Source: Candidatus Aenigmatarchaeota archaeon (GTDB taxonomy: Archaea; Aenigmatarchaeota; Aenigmatarchaeia; CG10238-14; SCSR01). From it: a stretch of DNA of 64,000 nucleotides. The stretch spans positions 151,424 through 215,423 of the forward strand of contig JACPAE010000002.1 of NCBI GenBank assembly GCA_016181005.1, written 5' to 3'. This document shows positions 40,101 to 48,549 of the stretch, piece by piece (position 1 is the stretch's first letter; every line of letters begins with the position of its first letter). A program made the position numbers and the translations under genes. Below the pieces are notes generated by a model. That model did not search any database, was not told the origin of the DNA, and was given only the letters and a program-made list of their open reading frames with translations.

Positions 40101-41803
40101 GTTGTATTGCCTGCGAGAGAATCTATAATTCCAATGTCCTTCGCCTCAGTTACCCTCACCGTCAGGTTTGCGTCATCGTTTGAGCTGACAAACCACCTAT
40201 AATTTTCTAATTGGGCGCATGCAGAATACAATTTCACTAAAAATTGTGTTTCGGCCGCAAATTCGTTGTTCGCCAGTGTCTTGATGAAATACAAACCTGC
40301 ACTTCCCGGTGAAGAGAATTCCACCAGACCAGCTTTGTTTCCCTTGTAATCAATGAGGGATGAGTTGAAGGTAATCGATGATGTTATATCAACACCAGCA
40401 CCCGTTTTAACCGAAGCTACAGTTATGTTGCTGACGTTTACAGGTAATGTTGAATTTGACAGGGTAGTTATGATTCGTACTGTCTGCTTGTTTCCAACAA
40501 AGGCATTTTTGAAGTTGTAATTCTGGTCTACGGGAGTCGAAGTCGCCAGAGTATTTATAACCTTCATGTCAAGAATGATCTGAGACTGGTTCAGTCCTAC
40601 CTTTACGTAATACAGCTTTGTAGTGTTTTTGGCATTGAAAGTAAATGTCCTCACACCGGTTGTAGTATCAACTACTGTTGAATTGCTTAGGCTGCTGATA
40701 TTTCTAAAAGACGAATCCAGAAGTGTAAGTTCGAATACCTCGTCAAGGTTAGTTGTCTTGATTACCTCCCCAGTACTGACATTCAACACCTTGACCCTGA
40801 CATTTACAACCTCGTTTGGGAAAAATGTATTTGTCAACGTGGTATTTCTTTCCAAGGAACCCACCAGCTCATATTTGCCGACCTCAACAGGAAGAGTAAC
40901 GGATTTGGATGATGACGTAACCGTAACCTTCACGTTATGCACGCCTATTGAGGTAGTTAGGAAAGACGTGTTTATTTTATTTCCGGAAAAAGTGTAAGAT
41001 GTGCTATTCTGCGTCCCATCGGGGTATGTGATCTGGACTGAAATTGCCTCACTGCCGGTATATCGAGTTTTGTTGCTGTCAAAAAGGTCCATATAAACAA
41101 AGACAGTATCGCCTGTAGAAAATCTCGACTTTATATTGCCATTCAAGTCACCTGTATATGTAACCAGGTCAAAACTGCTGACGTCGATGATTTTTGTTGC
41201 AACCCAATCGTTTACTACAATCCTGTAACTACCCAATGCTGATGGAGCCGTGAAAGTTCCCTGATACTCGCCTGCTGAATTTGTCACACTAGAACTCGAG
41301 CTTACAACTGTGTCATTAGACGAATGTAAAAATTTGACTGTCACATTTTCGTTTGCCGTCCCTATATTGTTGATGTCCGTCGCTCTAACCGTGAAGTTTA
41401 TTTTCTCGCCTGGAGAATAGCTTGGTTTGTCTGTACTTATGACAATACTGTTAGCCTTCAAGATTTTCACGATAGATGTGCTCTCATAATATGTGTTGTT
41501 GAATGTAAAGTTTGCTTTAACCAAATACTCTCCACTGCTCGGAACTGTTGCGTTCAATTGAACTGTAACGTTGGTAGAATTGGGTGTGATGGATGTGTAG
41601 TTGAAAAGATAGCCGGTAGAATTAACCAAGTAGACTGTGACATTCGAGGTAAGATTTTGGTCTGCGGCTAGCGTGTAGTTTATTGTTTCATTGATTGTAT
41701 ATTTGAATTCATCGGATGTGCCTGACGATGAAAACGCGTAAACATTCTGGGCTACCAGAATCAATGCGAATAGTGAAAATAAAACAGCTTTGAAGTCCCC
41801 CAC
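37127..41803 (-). CDS. giant surface glycoprotein, about 1560 residues
   Basis: A secreted or envelope protein with many repeats of the pattern (Y/W)x(F/Y)S..EN(V/I)(T/S)(L/F).V that recur every 120-150 residues (for example SYSPGEKINFTVRATD, YLKNESVVFKIS, YTMSENVTLRI), giving a string of Ig-like domains, and dozens of NxS/T sequons. I begin at a GTG at 41803 (VGDFKAVLFSLFALILVAQNVYAF signal peptide) rather than the track ATG at 41992, because the upstream part is not signal-like and a TATA-like element precedes the GTG. The end is coupled by ATGA to the smaller surface protein. Probably an S-layer or adhesin-like filament. Confidence 0.78.
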   Translation of the reverse strand: MGDFKAVLFSLFALILVAQNVYAFSSSGTSDEFKYTINETINYTLAADQNLTSNVTVYLVNSTGYLFNYTSITPNSTNVTVQLNATVPSSGEYLVKANFTFNNTYYESTSIVKILKANSIVISTDKPSYSPGEKINFTVRATDINNIGTANENVTVKFLHSSNDTVVSSSSSVTNSAGEYQGTFTAPSALGSYRIVVNDWVATKIIDVSSFDLVTYTGDLNGNIKSRFSTGDTVFVYMDLFDSNKTRYTGSEAISVQITYPDGTQNSTSYTFSGNKINTSFLTTSIGVHNVKVTVTSSSKSVTLPVEVGKYELVGSLERNTTLTNTFFPNEVVNVRVKVLNVSTGEVIKTTNLDEVFELTLLDSSFRNISSLSNSTVVDTTTGVRTFTFNAKNTTKLYYVKVGLNQSQIILDMKVINTLATSTPVDQNYNFKNAFVGNKQTVRIITTLSNSTLPVNVSNITVASVKTGAGVDITSSITFNSSLIDYKGNKAGLVEFSSPGSAGLYFIKTLANNEFAAETQFLVKLYSACAQLENYRWFVSSNDDANLTVRVTEAKDIGIIDSLAGNTTDDTNAAGNGSGSFSNMYGLHDCYAEYKTTASGESTSGNNTANIAVTVKKILNSLSGEDLTNKVGNLPTNNTDSDGKVVLRLVKPSGGWDGGTYIVELELRDKNNNTDKGFGIFQVKSLWVNIWPKQVNNQWKWYFSPNENMSFDVSAYNSTGTWYYYGQNQGTGDNCTVVGVFYQGNGAEWFWPPKTVSTDKYSWSCKNSTAPANGRFTLNITPSASFDTGYYMIRVKVNTTSGVGDVGEGWFNIKAYNVYVRSLSSNYYDSWYRGSTDNVSIDVDVTYTNSTKWACSWQACPSNERVNETINVSVKLLKYDRNQKEYATSKYAIVMSNNSANGQNTSTMYINATVGHVNLTLVPRGGSSNNSWETGYYAASISVDGPQGKETGSYWFEVRSFFANIQTVKANNTRQTTYTYSSGQNISINVSATNRPNWLSSSSYNVSLTFVPVNITSMKLGYWDPATYLTKSIPIVWSPNSTTNPNPTISSVTTVNVTPLGTLTSGIWYSLETTLTDANGNNQTGWTSFQIKDFTFAARTKNWQWEFSNSENISFNVAVCDSETWWCNFDSNSYGGSDVTATVTKLLKSDSWPYSAVGGWSANASTLTTSNSGKGIVTIDPASTLSGGYYTAELTANTSTVSVTTNVWFRISSFKLSVKVPKWQYTMSENVTLRIGTSTSATLSDVTMTCGYWPSPTYYSISGGSLSANSTSLSSGDNLIMISPSGSNRWTSGYCSGYVTVTSGGESQQVWISFDMKAFDLTVSQPKYSYLKNESVVFKISSGANQYFNISDINITFYNYENNTNILYRIGEQLSSNATGQSFKGSATINLNASGNWSSSGGYSGQIKVIDSNNSAIVQTAWIWFDIRSVLLAYAQPVLPGTSIYYKYNTSSEEISLLVSTFKYNSSKTDWWAYDNVSSVNVTATSIEKQSCDSYPCSYSSVTGWTAPIATSKSDGAAHLNITRTGGWASGWYVVTARLETTDETAVLNRQFGFWVNA

Positions 41804-41955
41804 CGATATCTTTATAAGATTTAGATTTCCCGCTATAAATAACTTGCTAGACTTGGCTTTGCACCTAAAATAGTTATTATCTCCTAGCTTTGCAGATTTC
41901 GGACTTTTTTGGAAACAAATATAAATGAAAATCCTAATGTTAATTGCGTGCGAAC

Positions 41956-42750
41956 ATGAGAAATAAATTTCCAGAACATTATGCTGAAACATTTGATTTT
42001 GAATGGAGAAAGTTCCAAAAACTGCAAATAGATTCGTATAAACAATTAGGGTCGATCAGTGAAAGGCAGATGAAATCAAATCTGGGGTTGACTGAAAGCG
42101 ACATTAAAGGGAAAAAAGTTCTCGATGTCGGATGCGGGACGGGAAGGTTAATTGAAATATGCTTGAAATGGGGGGCAAAGGAAGTGGTAGGCGTGGATAT
42201 GATTGACCCGACATTTGCCAAACGGCATTTTAAAGATAATAAAAATGTCAGGATATATCAAGCAGATTTGAATCACCTGCCGTTCAAAGAGAAGTTTGAT
42301 GTCATATTCAGCTTGGGTGTCTTGCACCATACACCCGATACCAAGAAATCCTTTGAGAATTTGCTGCCTTATCTAGACGGGGGGGGGATTATTTCTATAT
42401 GGCTGTATGAAAAAAGAGCAATCAGATACCTGTTCAGCGAGATGTGGAGAAAACTGACGACAAGATTGCCGGAAGAGACAGTATACAAAATAGCACTTGC
42501 GACTGATCCTATATTATATCCAATTTACAGGATACCGCTACTAGGCATATTTTTGAGATGGGTGTTTCCAAAGAACATGAATAAGGTCAAAGACCAAAGA
42601 ATATGGGGTTTTCTTGATTGGTATACGCCAAAATACCAGTGGAAGCACAGCCGAGATGAGGTAAGGGGATGGTTTCAAGAAAATAATTTGAAGGTTGTAT
42701 GGATTGCTGATAAAATTCCAGTAGGGGTTAAAGGGATAAAAGAGATTTGA
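41956..42750 (+). CDS. class I SAM-dependent methyltransferase
   Basis: A 264-residue Rossmann-fold methyltransferase. Motif I VLDVGCGTGRL near residue 56, motif II GVDMIDP, motif III YQADLNHLPF, and SLGVLHHTPDT (post-I). The C-terminal part is rich in Trp and aromatic residues (WGFLDWYTPKYQW), like lipid or polyketide-associated relatives. Substrate unknown. I start at the ATG four codons into the track ORF, about 25 bases after atataaatg. Divergent from the giant surface gene. Confidence 0.85.
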   Translation: MRNKFPEHYAETFDFEWRKFQKLQIDSYKQLGSISERQMKSNLGLTESDIKGKKVLDVGCGTGRLIEICLKWGAKEVVGVDMIDPTFAKRHFKDNKNVRIYQADLNHLPFKEKFDVIFSLGVLHHTPDTKKSFENLLPYLDGGGIISIWLYEKRAIRYLFSEMWRKLTTRLPEETVYKIALATDPILYPIYRIPLLGIFLRWVFPKNMNKVKDQRIWGFLDWYTPKYQWKHSRDEVRGWFQENNLKVVWIADKIPVGVKGIKEI

Positions 42751-42807
42751 ACATGTTAGAAGAGCTTTTATAAAATTACAAAACCAATTTCCACAATTAT
42801 TCAAAGT

Positions 42808-43065
42808 TTAAAATTCGCCAGGATGCTCCTTAACCCAGCTCTCTATAGCTTTCTTAATTTCAACTGATGCATGCTCCCCGCTAGGAAGCTTTCTTTTGAT
42901 CGTCATGGGGATTACATTTTCCTTGAACTCAATCCTGGCTATTTTCGATGCTTCGGTATTCTCTGCTTTTACTAGAACTGGCGCTCCCAGTGAAACTTGC
43001 AACGAACGCGCGCCCAGTAATCGAGCAACCTCAAACCTAGTCAATCTATCCTTCGGCCAGATCAA
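42808..43065 (-). CDS. rpoK: DNA-directed RNA polymerase subunit K (Rpb6)
   Basis: An 85-residue core RNA polymerase subunit. The conserved RFEVARLLGARSLQVSLGAPVLV near the N terminus and the C-terminal KKAIESWVKEHPG match RpoK/Rpb6. The start is a TTG with a good Shine-Dalgarno sequence (aaggtgaa) just upstream. It is last in the rpl18e-rpl13-rps9-rpoN-rpoK order found across Archaea. Confidence 0.95.
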   Translation of the reverse strand: MIWPKDRLTRFEVARLLGARSLQVSLGAPVLVKAENTEASKIARIEFKENVIPMTIKRKLPSGEHASVEIKKAIESWVKEHPGEF

Positions 43066-43114
43066 AAATTCACCTTTTAGCAGAATAGTTATTGAATATT
43101 CGAGTTTAAGATTC

Positions 43115-43318
43115 TTACGGTTTGAACGCGCTGACTTCCTTCAGCAAGTCTACGTGGCCAAGGAACAGCTGCCTGCAGCAATAGCGCTTCAACCCCAACT
43201 GGTCCATAACATTGCCTGCGTCTTCGCCTGCTGTAGTTCTTTTCTTATAGTCTTCCCATAGGTGGCCGACAGGCTTGTTGCATGTGAAACAACGGACAGG
43301 TATTATAATTTTTATCAC
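43115..43318 (-). CDS. rpoN: DNA-directed RNA polymerase subunit N (Rpb10)
   Basis: A 67-residue zinc-binding subunit with CFTCNKP near residue 10 and the CC pair (RYCCRQ). These four cysteines bind zinc. The start is GTG. A TATA-like ttttaaatacc lies about 25 bases before it, so it can be transcribed separately from the ribosomal genes. A 180-base spacer separates it from rps9. Confidence 0.95.
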   Translation of the reverse strand: MIKIIIPVRCFTCNKPVGHLWEDYKKRTTAGEDAGNVMDQLGLKRYCCRQLFLGHVDLLKEVSAFKP

Positions 43319-43498
43319 CGAACTTAATTGATTACGAATTTGGGGTATTTAAAACTTTAAGCAGATGTGGTGTATCTTGATTTAGTGCTTTTAAAATCTT
43401 TCTGAAAGTTTCATATTCAACACATTTATTTATATACATTACAGTATTAGAATATTATAAACATTTCTAAAACAGAAAGTATATATTCTGAAATATAT

Positions 43499-43927
43499 TT
43501 AACGCTTACTGCGTTGTTTGTGCCTACGAGAACCACGTTTGCTTGCTCCTCTTCCGCTCGAATGGTGTGGCTCGTTCCTTCTTGGATCGTAAACAAGCAA
43601 GTTCCTGTCATAATGAAGATATTTTTCCCGCAGACCTTTGCTTCGGGAATAATCAACCAGACCTTTTGCGATAGCCATTCTTACGGCTTCCGCCTGGCCG
43701 ACAATACCGCCGCTCTTTACATTAACATCGATGTCGACATCCTTTGACACGCTGTCCGCCAGTACAAGCGGCTCCTTTATCCACAGCCTCAGGACCTCGT
43801 TCCCCCATAGGCTCAAAGGCTTTGAATTAATTCTGACTATGCCTTTGCCCGATTTTACCACGGCTCTTGCAACCGCAAGTCTTCTTTTGCCGATGCTTTG
43901 GGCGGATTTCTCCTTCTTTGCTACCAT
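43499..43927 (-). CDS. rps9: 30S ribosomal protein uS9
   Basis: A 142-residue protein with the core IGKRRLAVARAVVKSGKG and the C-terminal KRGSRRHKQRSKR tail that reaches the P-site tRNA. It overlaps the end of rpl13 by 7 bases. Confidence 0.96.
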   Translation of the reverse strand: MVAKKEKSAQSIGKRRLAVARAVVKSGKGIVRINSKPLSLWGNEVLRLWIKEPLVLADSVSKDVDIDVNVKSGGIVGQAEAVRMAIAKGLVDYSRSKGLREKYLHYDRNLLVYDPRRNEPHHSSGRGASKRGSRRHKQRSKR

Positions 43928-44343
43928 CTTTTCTTAGCACCTATGTTGGTTGACAAATCGCCAAGAGTTATATAAGTTGTCCTCAGTTTGCTCGCGTCCG
44001 CTGCCTGTATCTTCTCCCTGGGATTTTCCTTAAATTCTTCAGGCACGCTTATATAAACTTTCAGATTCTTGAACGCGTTCCTTCCCCTTGCCTGATGCCA
44101 CGGCAACATCCCTCGCACAACCCTCCTGAAAATCTCGTTCGGATATTTTGGAAAGAAAGGACCGTGGAACGGATCTCCTCTCTTTACCCTTTCATCATAA
44201 TGACTGATCTTCTGCTTCGGCCTTCCGGACATGACAGCCTTTTCCGCATTCACGACTATCACTTGCTCGCCCTTCAGCAGCTCCTTGGCTATCCTTGACG
44301 ACATCCTTCCAACTATCTGGTTTTCCGCATCGTAGACTTTCAT
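43921..44343 (-). CDS. rpl13: 50S ribosomal protein uL13
   Basis: A 140-residue protein with VYDAENQIVGRMSSRIAKELL, VNAEKAVMSGRP and RGMLPWHQARGRNAFKNLKVY. Gene order and small overlaps indicate co-transcription with rpl18e and rps9. Confidence 0.96.
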   Translation of the reverse strand: MKVYDAENQIVGRMSSRIAKELLKGEQVIVVNAEKAVMSGRPKQKISHYDERVKRGDPFHGPFFPKYPNEIFRRVVRGMLPWHQARGRNAFKNLKVYISVPEEFKENPREKIQAADASKLRTTYITLGDLSTNIGAKKRW

Positions 44344-44347
44344 AATA

Positions 44348-44713
44348 TCACGAAATAATCTTCACATTAGAGCCCTTTGGATTCTTTTCCGCCAAGCTGT
44401 TTATCGTCATGCACTCCCCGCCGTTCTTGCTTATCTTTTCCTTGGCCGCCGAGGAAAACTTCCATGCGGCCACGTTCACCTTTTTGGACAGATTGCCAGC
44501 TGACAGTACGACCCCTGGAACAAGTATCGTGTCGCCGTTGCTCACGTGCAAGTCTATGTCCCTAACGTTCACTTGTATCCTTTTTCTTGTGGGCTTGTCC
44601 AAAGCTTCGGCAACATCTCTCCAGATTGGAGCCTTGTTCTCCAATGATTTTTTCTTCAGAGTTTGGATTAATTGCTTTAGATAAGGGTTGGTAGGACCTG
44701 TTCTTTTGGCCAT
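44348..44713 (-). CDS. rpl18e: 50S ribosomal protein eL18 (L18e)
   Basis: A 121-residue protein with NPYLKQLIQTLKKKS, VPGVVLSAGNLSKKVNVAAWKFS and ISKNGGECMTINSL. First ribosomal gene of the cluster; the leader lies 44714-44777. Confidence 0.95.
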   Translation of the reverse strand: MAKRTGPTNPYLKQLIQTLKKKSLENKAPIWRDVAEALDKPTRKRIQVNVRDIDLHVSNGDTILVPGVVLSAGNLSKKVNVAAWKFSSAAKEKISKNGGECMTINSLAEKNPKGSNVKIIS

Positions 44714-44777
44714 AAATATCGGAAATTAGTTAGTGATTATAGTTTTTTAAGGTTTAAGGAAAATGAAGATGATGGGC

Positions 44778-44969
44778 CTAGCCCATCTTGCACATCTTGT
44801 CGTGCCACAAGCCGGCTATCAGGAATGTTAGAACTCCTGTTGCCACCCAGTTCCATCCGCCCCATGCTGGATAGAACTCTTGAAGCAAGCCGTAAACGAC
44901 CATGGCTGTTCCTACAGTCAGCGGTACGACGTGCTTGTGATGGCCCATTCCTCCTTTCATTTCTGCCAA
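44778..44969 (-). CDS. small two-helix membrane protein
   Basis: A 63-residue protein of unknown function: basic, His-rich N terminus (MAEMKGGMGHHKHVVP), a helix (LTVGTAMVVYGLLQEF), a short loop rich in Trp (YPAWGGWNW) and a second helix (VATGVLTFLIAGLWH). It is similar in design to the 93-residue protein at 54452. It lies upstream of rpl18e on the same strand. Confidence 0.65.
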   Translation of the reverse strand: MAEMKGGMGHHKHVVPLTVGTAMVVYGLLQEFYPAWGGWNWVATGVLTFLIAGLWHDKMCKMG

Positions 44970-45010
44970 ATTACCACCTGTAACTAATTGGGGTTTTTAA
45001 AAGATAACTG

Positions 45011-45112
45011 TGCGCCAAGCGGGATTTGAACCCGCATACCAAGCTAATTCCTAGATTTGGGAAGCCTCTACCCATTTTGGTTTGTATCTTAACCAGGTTG
45101 GATCATTGGCGC
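45011..45112 (-). tRNA. tRNA, probably Gly(CCC), with two introns
   Basis: Acceptor GCGCCAA/TTGGCGC with discriminator A, D-loop CAACCTGGTTAA, and T arm GCGGG-TTCAAAT-CCCGC are clear. The gene is 102 bases, about 28 too long. The best fold removes about 16 bases before the anticodon stem and about 12 bases at 37/38, giving stem CAGGC/GCTTG and loop TTCCCA plus one base, anticodon CCC. G1-C72, C2-G71 and A73 suit glycine. The D stem is weak and boundaries are uncertain; the isotype is a best guess. Confidence 0.6.
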
Positions 45113-45121
45113 ATAATATAA

Positions 45122-45736
45122 TTATGGCTTTCTAACAACTACTAGATTTTCACGGGGTGTTATTCCACGGTAATAGTGTACAATCTCGAATCCAAGTTTT
45201 CTCAAAGCTTCACGACTAATGGGCATTGATTCCAGGGTAAAGTAGTTTATGTAAATTCCTCTTGGCTTGAGAATGCGAACTGCTTCGGCATAAGTTTGAT
45301 TCTGCAAACTGTTGACATAGGAAAGGTTTCTGCCCGAATCAGTTAATGTAGGGTCGCTCCAAAGTTCCGTGGTTAATACACCGTTGAAACTATCAGCTTC
45401 AAACAAGCCTGGCAACTCCTCGACACCTTTTTTATGCGCTTCGAACTCTTCTTTTTCCGGGTCGATGGTTGGGTCGAACCCAACAGCTTCCACCCCATAA
45501 TTTTTTGCCAGCCTCAAAAATCTCGGAGGATAGGTATTAAAAATCTGGTAATTCCCGCCACAACCTATGTCAAGGATTCTTTTCCCATTTAAGCCTCCAA
45601 GTATGTGTGAGAACATGGCTAACCAATAACCGTGATAGTCAGGGTCGTCTCTTATATCCAACTTTCTATATTCTTTTTGTGTGAGGCGCCTAAGTTCCTC
45701 TTGGCCAAGTTCTTGCTCCATAAGATACCAATGCAC
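45122..45736 (-). CDS. class I SAM-dependent methyltransferase-like protein
   Basis: A 204-residue protein with motif I ILDIGCGGNYQIF near residue 54, a second strand AVGFDPTIDP and motif GVLTTELWSDP. The C-terminal part (AEAVRILKPRGIYINYFTLESMP) fits motif VI. Gly-rich loop is GCGGN, one residue different from the usual GXGXG. Substrate unknown. It sits between tRNA-Gly and tRNA-Ser on the same strand. Confidence 0.75.
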   Translation of the reverse strand: MHWYLMEQELGQEELRRLTQKEYRKLDIRDDPDYHGYWLAMFSHILGGLNGKRILDIGCGGNYQIFNTYPPRFLRLAKNYGVEAVGFDPTIDPEKEEFEAHKKGVEELPGLFEADSFNGVLTTELWSDPTLTDSGRNLSYVNSLQNQTYAEAVRILKPRGIYINYFTLESMPISREALRKLGFEIVHYYRGITPRENLVVVRKP

Positions 45737-45760
45737 GGAAGACTTTTAAATGGAATAGTG

Positions 45761-45844
45761 CGCTGGGGAAGGGATTTGAACCCTCATGAGCTTGCGCCCG
45801 CCAGTTTTCGAGACTGGAGCTCCACCAGATTGAGCGACCCCAGC
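45761..45844 (-). tRNA. tRNA-Ser(CGA)
   Basis: Class II tRNA: acceptor GCTGGGG/CCCCAGC with discriminator G, anticodon arm CCAGT-CTCGAAA-ACTGG (anticodon CGA), long variable arm around GGGCGCAAGCTC, T arm GAGGG-TTCAAAT-CCCTT. No intron. CCA is not encoded. Confidence 0.93.
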
Positions 45845-45879
45845 ATATCTAGAATTAAATCAGCAAGTTAGAAATAGCT

Positions 45880-46563
45880 TTACTTTGACCCTAGTTTGGC
45901 ATCCTCGATTTCCAAGTACCCGCTTGACGTCTTAGTGTCCCACACTTGCCTTGATTTTACAATTTCTATCTTCTTCTTGAATATCGGACCATCGACTACG
46001 AGCGTGTTGTAATAACCGCCTTCTCCTAAAACATCAAAACCAAATTTCTTGCTCAGCTTCTTGAATTCGTCCGCGTTGCTTTTGTTTAGCTTCTTTCCAA
46101 GCCACTCTACACCCAGCCCGTCAGTTGCCACATCTGTCAGCATTATGTCAAAACCTGAACTGACTGTCCTGTCGAACAATTCTTCAGAGGTATAGTTCTG
46201 ATAAGGAACGACTATGCTTATTCCGAATTTAGCTGCAACACGCTTGAGCTCTCTTATCTGAGTTTCCTGCAGGCCAACACCGCCCATCAAGATTGCATCG
46301 ACTTTCAAGTTCCTGAAAGTGTCCTCCAGCTCGTCCGCTTCATCCTTCGCGCCTATCTTCTCAGACTTGATGTGAATCGCGGGTATTCCTAATGCCTCTG
46401 AGGAAAGCCTAGTCCATTCAACCGTGGCGTACTGGTACAAGAACGATTCCGTGCTCTTTGGTTTGACGGAAATCAATGCCTGCACTTCCCAGCCCTGCTC
46501 AAATGCGTAGTTCAATGCCATTGTAGAGTCTTTACCGCCCGAGTACATCACCGCAACTTTCAT
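45880..46563 (-). CDS. dph6: diphthine-ammonia ligase (Dph6)
   Basis: Amidates diphthine on elongation factor 2, completing diphthamide. The protein has the PP-loop ATP motif SGGKDSTMA near residue 8, a VGLQETQ region, TDGLG, and EGGYYNTLVVDGP near the C terminus (usually GEGGEYETFVLDGP), typical of Dph6. I start at the ATG at 46563, two codons after the track start, because the TATA-like gatttaaaacc lies about 25 bases upstream. Divergent from yjbQ with a 37-base spacer. Confidence 0.88.
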   Translation of the reverse strand: MKVAVMYSGGKDSTMALNYAFEQGWEVQALISVKPKSTESFLYQYATVEWTRLSSEALGIPAIHIKSEKIGAKDEADELEDTFRNLKVDAILMGGVGLQETQIRELKRVAAKFGISIVVPYQNYTSEELFDRTVSSGFDIMLTDVATDGLGVEWLGKKLNKSNADEFKKLSKKFGFDVLGEGGYYNTLVVDGPIFKKKIEIVKSRQVWDTKTSSGYLEIEDAKLGSK

Positions 46564-46600
46564 GACCATGCTTTTAACTTACAAGGTTTTAAATCTAACT

Positions 46601-47014
46601 ATGAAAACCTACCAGAAGACAATTGAACTGAAAACAAAGAAGCTACATGATTTTGTCAACATAACAAAGGACGTGGCAGAAGTCGTGAATGAAACAGGAA
46701 TTTCAAACGGCATGGTCTTTGTGAATGCCCCGCATACAACTGTTGGACTGATTCTGCAGGAAAATGACGAAACCATATTTCATGACATGAAGAAGATGTT
46801 CGAAAGGATTCTTCCGCCAGATTCTAATTACAAGCATTCCTCTGAAGGCAAGGATAATGCAATTGCTCACATCACATCAAACCTGCTGGGAACTAGCTTG
46901 GCAATGCCGGTAACCAAAAGGCAGATAGAGCTCGGAAACTGGCAGAATATTTTCCTTGTGGAGCTATTTGAAGGGAGGGTTAGAAAAGTAGTTGTTACGG
47001 TAATTGGTGAGTGA
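46601..47014 (+). CDS. yjbQ: YjbQ/UPF0047 family protein (thiamine phosphate synthase-like)
   Basis: A 137-residue protein. The core NAPHTTVGLILQENDE, HSSEGKDNAIAHITSNLLG and GNWQNIFLVELFEGRVRKVV match the YjbQ family, reported to have side thiamine-phosphate synthase activity, although its true role is debated. The ATG at 46601 is chosen; the track begins 13 codons earlier within dph6's promoter. The stop is adjacent to the Hef helicase start. Confidence 0.88.
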   Translation: MKTYQKTIELKTKKLHDFVNITKDVAEVVNETGISNGMVFVNAPHTTVGLILQENDETIFHDMKKMFERILPPDSNYKHSSEGKDNAIAHITSNLLGTSLAMPVTKRQIELGNWQNIFLVELFEGRVRKVVVTVIGE

Positions 47015-48547
47015 TTGGTAGAATTAAAGACAGACGTGGAGCCACGTGAATACCAGAAATCTATTGCAGAAACTGCCAAAGTCGAGAATACTTTGGTTGT
47101 ATTGCCGACAGGAATGGGTAAGACATTGATTTCACTTTTGGTTGCAGTTGACAGGCTGACAAAATACCCTGAGACCAAGATAATGATTCTCTCACCTACA
47201 AGGCCGTTGTCTATCCAGCACAAAAAAACTTTTGAGAATTTTACAGATATTCCAAATGAAGAAATAGTGCTTTTAACAGGCAAAATAAATCCAGAAGACA
47301 GGACCACACTATACAAGAATGCAAGAATCGTAATCGCAACTCCGCAGACAATTGAAAACGATTTGAAGAATGAGAGGGTGAGACTAGACAATTTTTCCCT
47401 GATAGTATTTGACGAATCGCATCGCGCAGTCAAGGACTACGCCTACACTTATGTTGCAAAGGCTTTCAGAATCCAGTCGCATCACTCTTTGATATTGGGG
47501 CTTACTGCATCTCCTGGTGCGAGCAGGGAAAAAATTCGGACGATTTGCGGCAACTTGTTCATAAACAAAGTTGAGATTAGGAGCGAGTATGACAAGGATG
47601 TGGAAAGGCATGTACAGCCGGTCGAAAAGGAGCAAATTTACGTAGAGCTACCGGAAAAATTCAAAAAAATAAAGGTTCTGATGGAGGAGGTTTTGAAGGA
47701 CGACCTTTACTGGCTGAAGGAACATCACTATATCCCAATTTATAAACCTGTGAAAAAATTGCTTCTTGATGCTCAGAGGAGAATAATGGCGCGCTATACT
47801 GCTGGCTCGAAAAATTTTGGCGCGTTCTGGGCGGCCATCAGGCTTGCAAGCGCGATAAAGGTCTTGCATGCGATAGAACTCTTGGAGACTCAGGGAGTTG
47901 CATTCTTTTATGATTTCCTGAAAAAGCTTGAAGGGAGCAGGAAAAAAACGGATGTAAGACTGACGAAGGATCCAAGGTTAAGGGAATCAATGAGGCTTGC
48001 CGAGGAATTGAACAATGAGGGAGTTGAGCATCCTAAGATCGGGAAAATTATAAGCATTGTCAAAGGCTTGTTGGAGGAGAAGCCGGAATCAAAAATAATT
48101 ATATTCGCGAACTTCAGGTCGACAGTCAACAGGCTGCATAAACTGCTGAAGGAGAATGGGACAGCGTCGGAAATCTTGATTGGACAAGCCATTAAGGAAG
48201 GTAAAGGACTGACGCAGCAGCAGCAGGAGAAAATATTGGAGAGGTTCAGGGAAGGAGAATTTCCCGTGCTGCTGGGAACGCAAGTGATAGAAGAGGGCAT
48301 CGACGTGCCGTACATCAACTATGCGATTTTCTACGAGACCGTGCCGAGCGAGATAAGGTCGATACAGAGAAGGGGAAGAGTCGGCAGGCAAGCTGTTGGC
48401 AAAGTCATATTCCTGATAACAAAGGGCACAAGGGACGAGGCATACTACTATACAGCACTTAGAAAAGAAAGGGCGATGAAGAATACATTATACGGAATGA
48501 GGGGGAAGCAAATCAAGAGGAAGCAAAACCTGCTGGACTGGGTGTAG
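47015..48547 (+). CDS. Hef-type superfamily 2 helicase (separate from its nuclease)
   Basis: A 510-residue DEAH/FANCM-type helicase: Walker A PTGMGKT near residue 32, DESH near residue 137, TASPG, motif VI IQRRGRVGR near residue 450. Helicase lobes are separated by the helical insertion typical of archaeal Hef. The start is a TTG directly after yjbQ's stop. Normally one Hef polypeptide joins this helicase to an XPF-like nuclease; here the next ORF, 2 bases downstream, encodes the nuclease. Works on stalled forks and branched DNA. Confidence 0.92.
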   Translation: MVELKTDVEPREYQKSIAETAKVENTLVVLPTGMGKTLISLLVAVDRLTKYPETKIMILSPTRPLSIQHKKTFENFTDIPNEEIVLLTGKINPEDRTTLYKNARIVIATPQTIENDLKNERVRLDNFSLIVFDESHRAVKDYAYTYVAKAFRIQSHHSLILGLTASPGASREKIRTICGNLFINKVEIRSEYDKDVERHVQPVEKEQIYVELPEKFKKIKVLMEEVLKDDLYWLKEHHYIPIYKPVKKLLLDAQRRIMARYTAGSKNFGAFWAAIRLASAIKVLHAIELLETQGVAFFYDFLKKLEGSRKKTDVRLTKDPRLRESMRLAEELNNEGVEHPKIGKIISIVKGLLEEKPESKIIIFANFRSTVNRLHKLLKENGTASEILIGQAIKEGKGLTQQQQEKILERFREGEFPVLLGTQVIEEGIDVPYINYAIFYETVPSEIRSIQRRGRVGRQAVGKVIFLITKGTRDEAYYYTALRKERAMKNTLYGMRGKQIKRKQNLLDWV

Positions 48548-48549
48548 AG

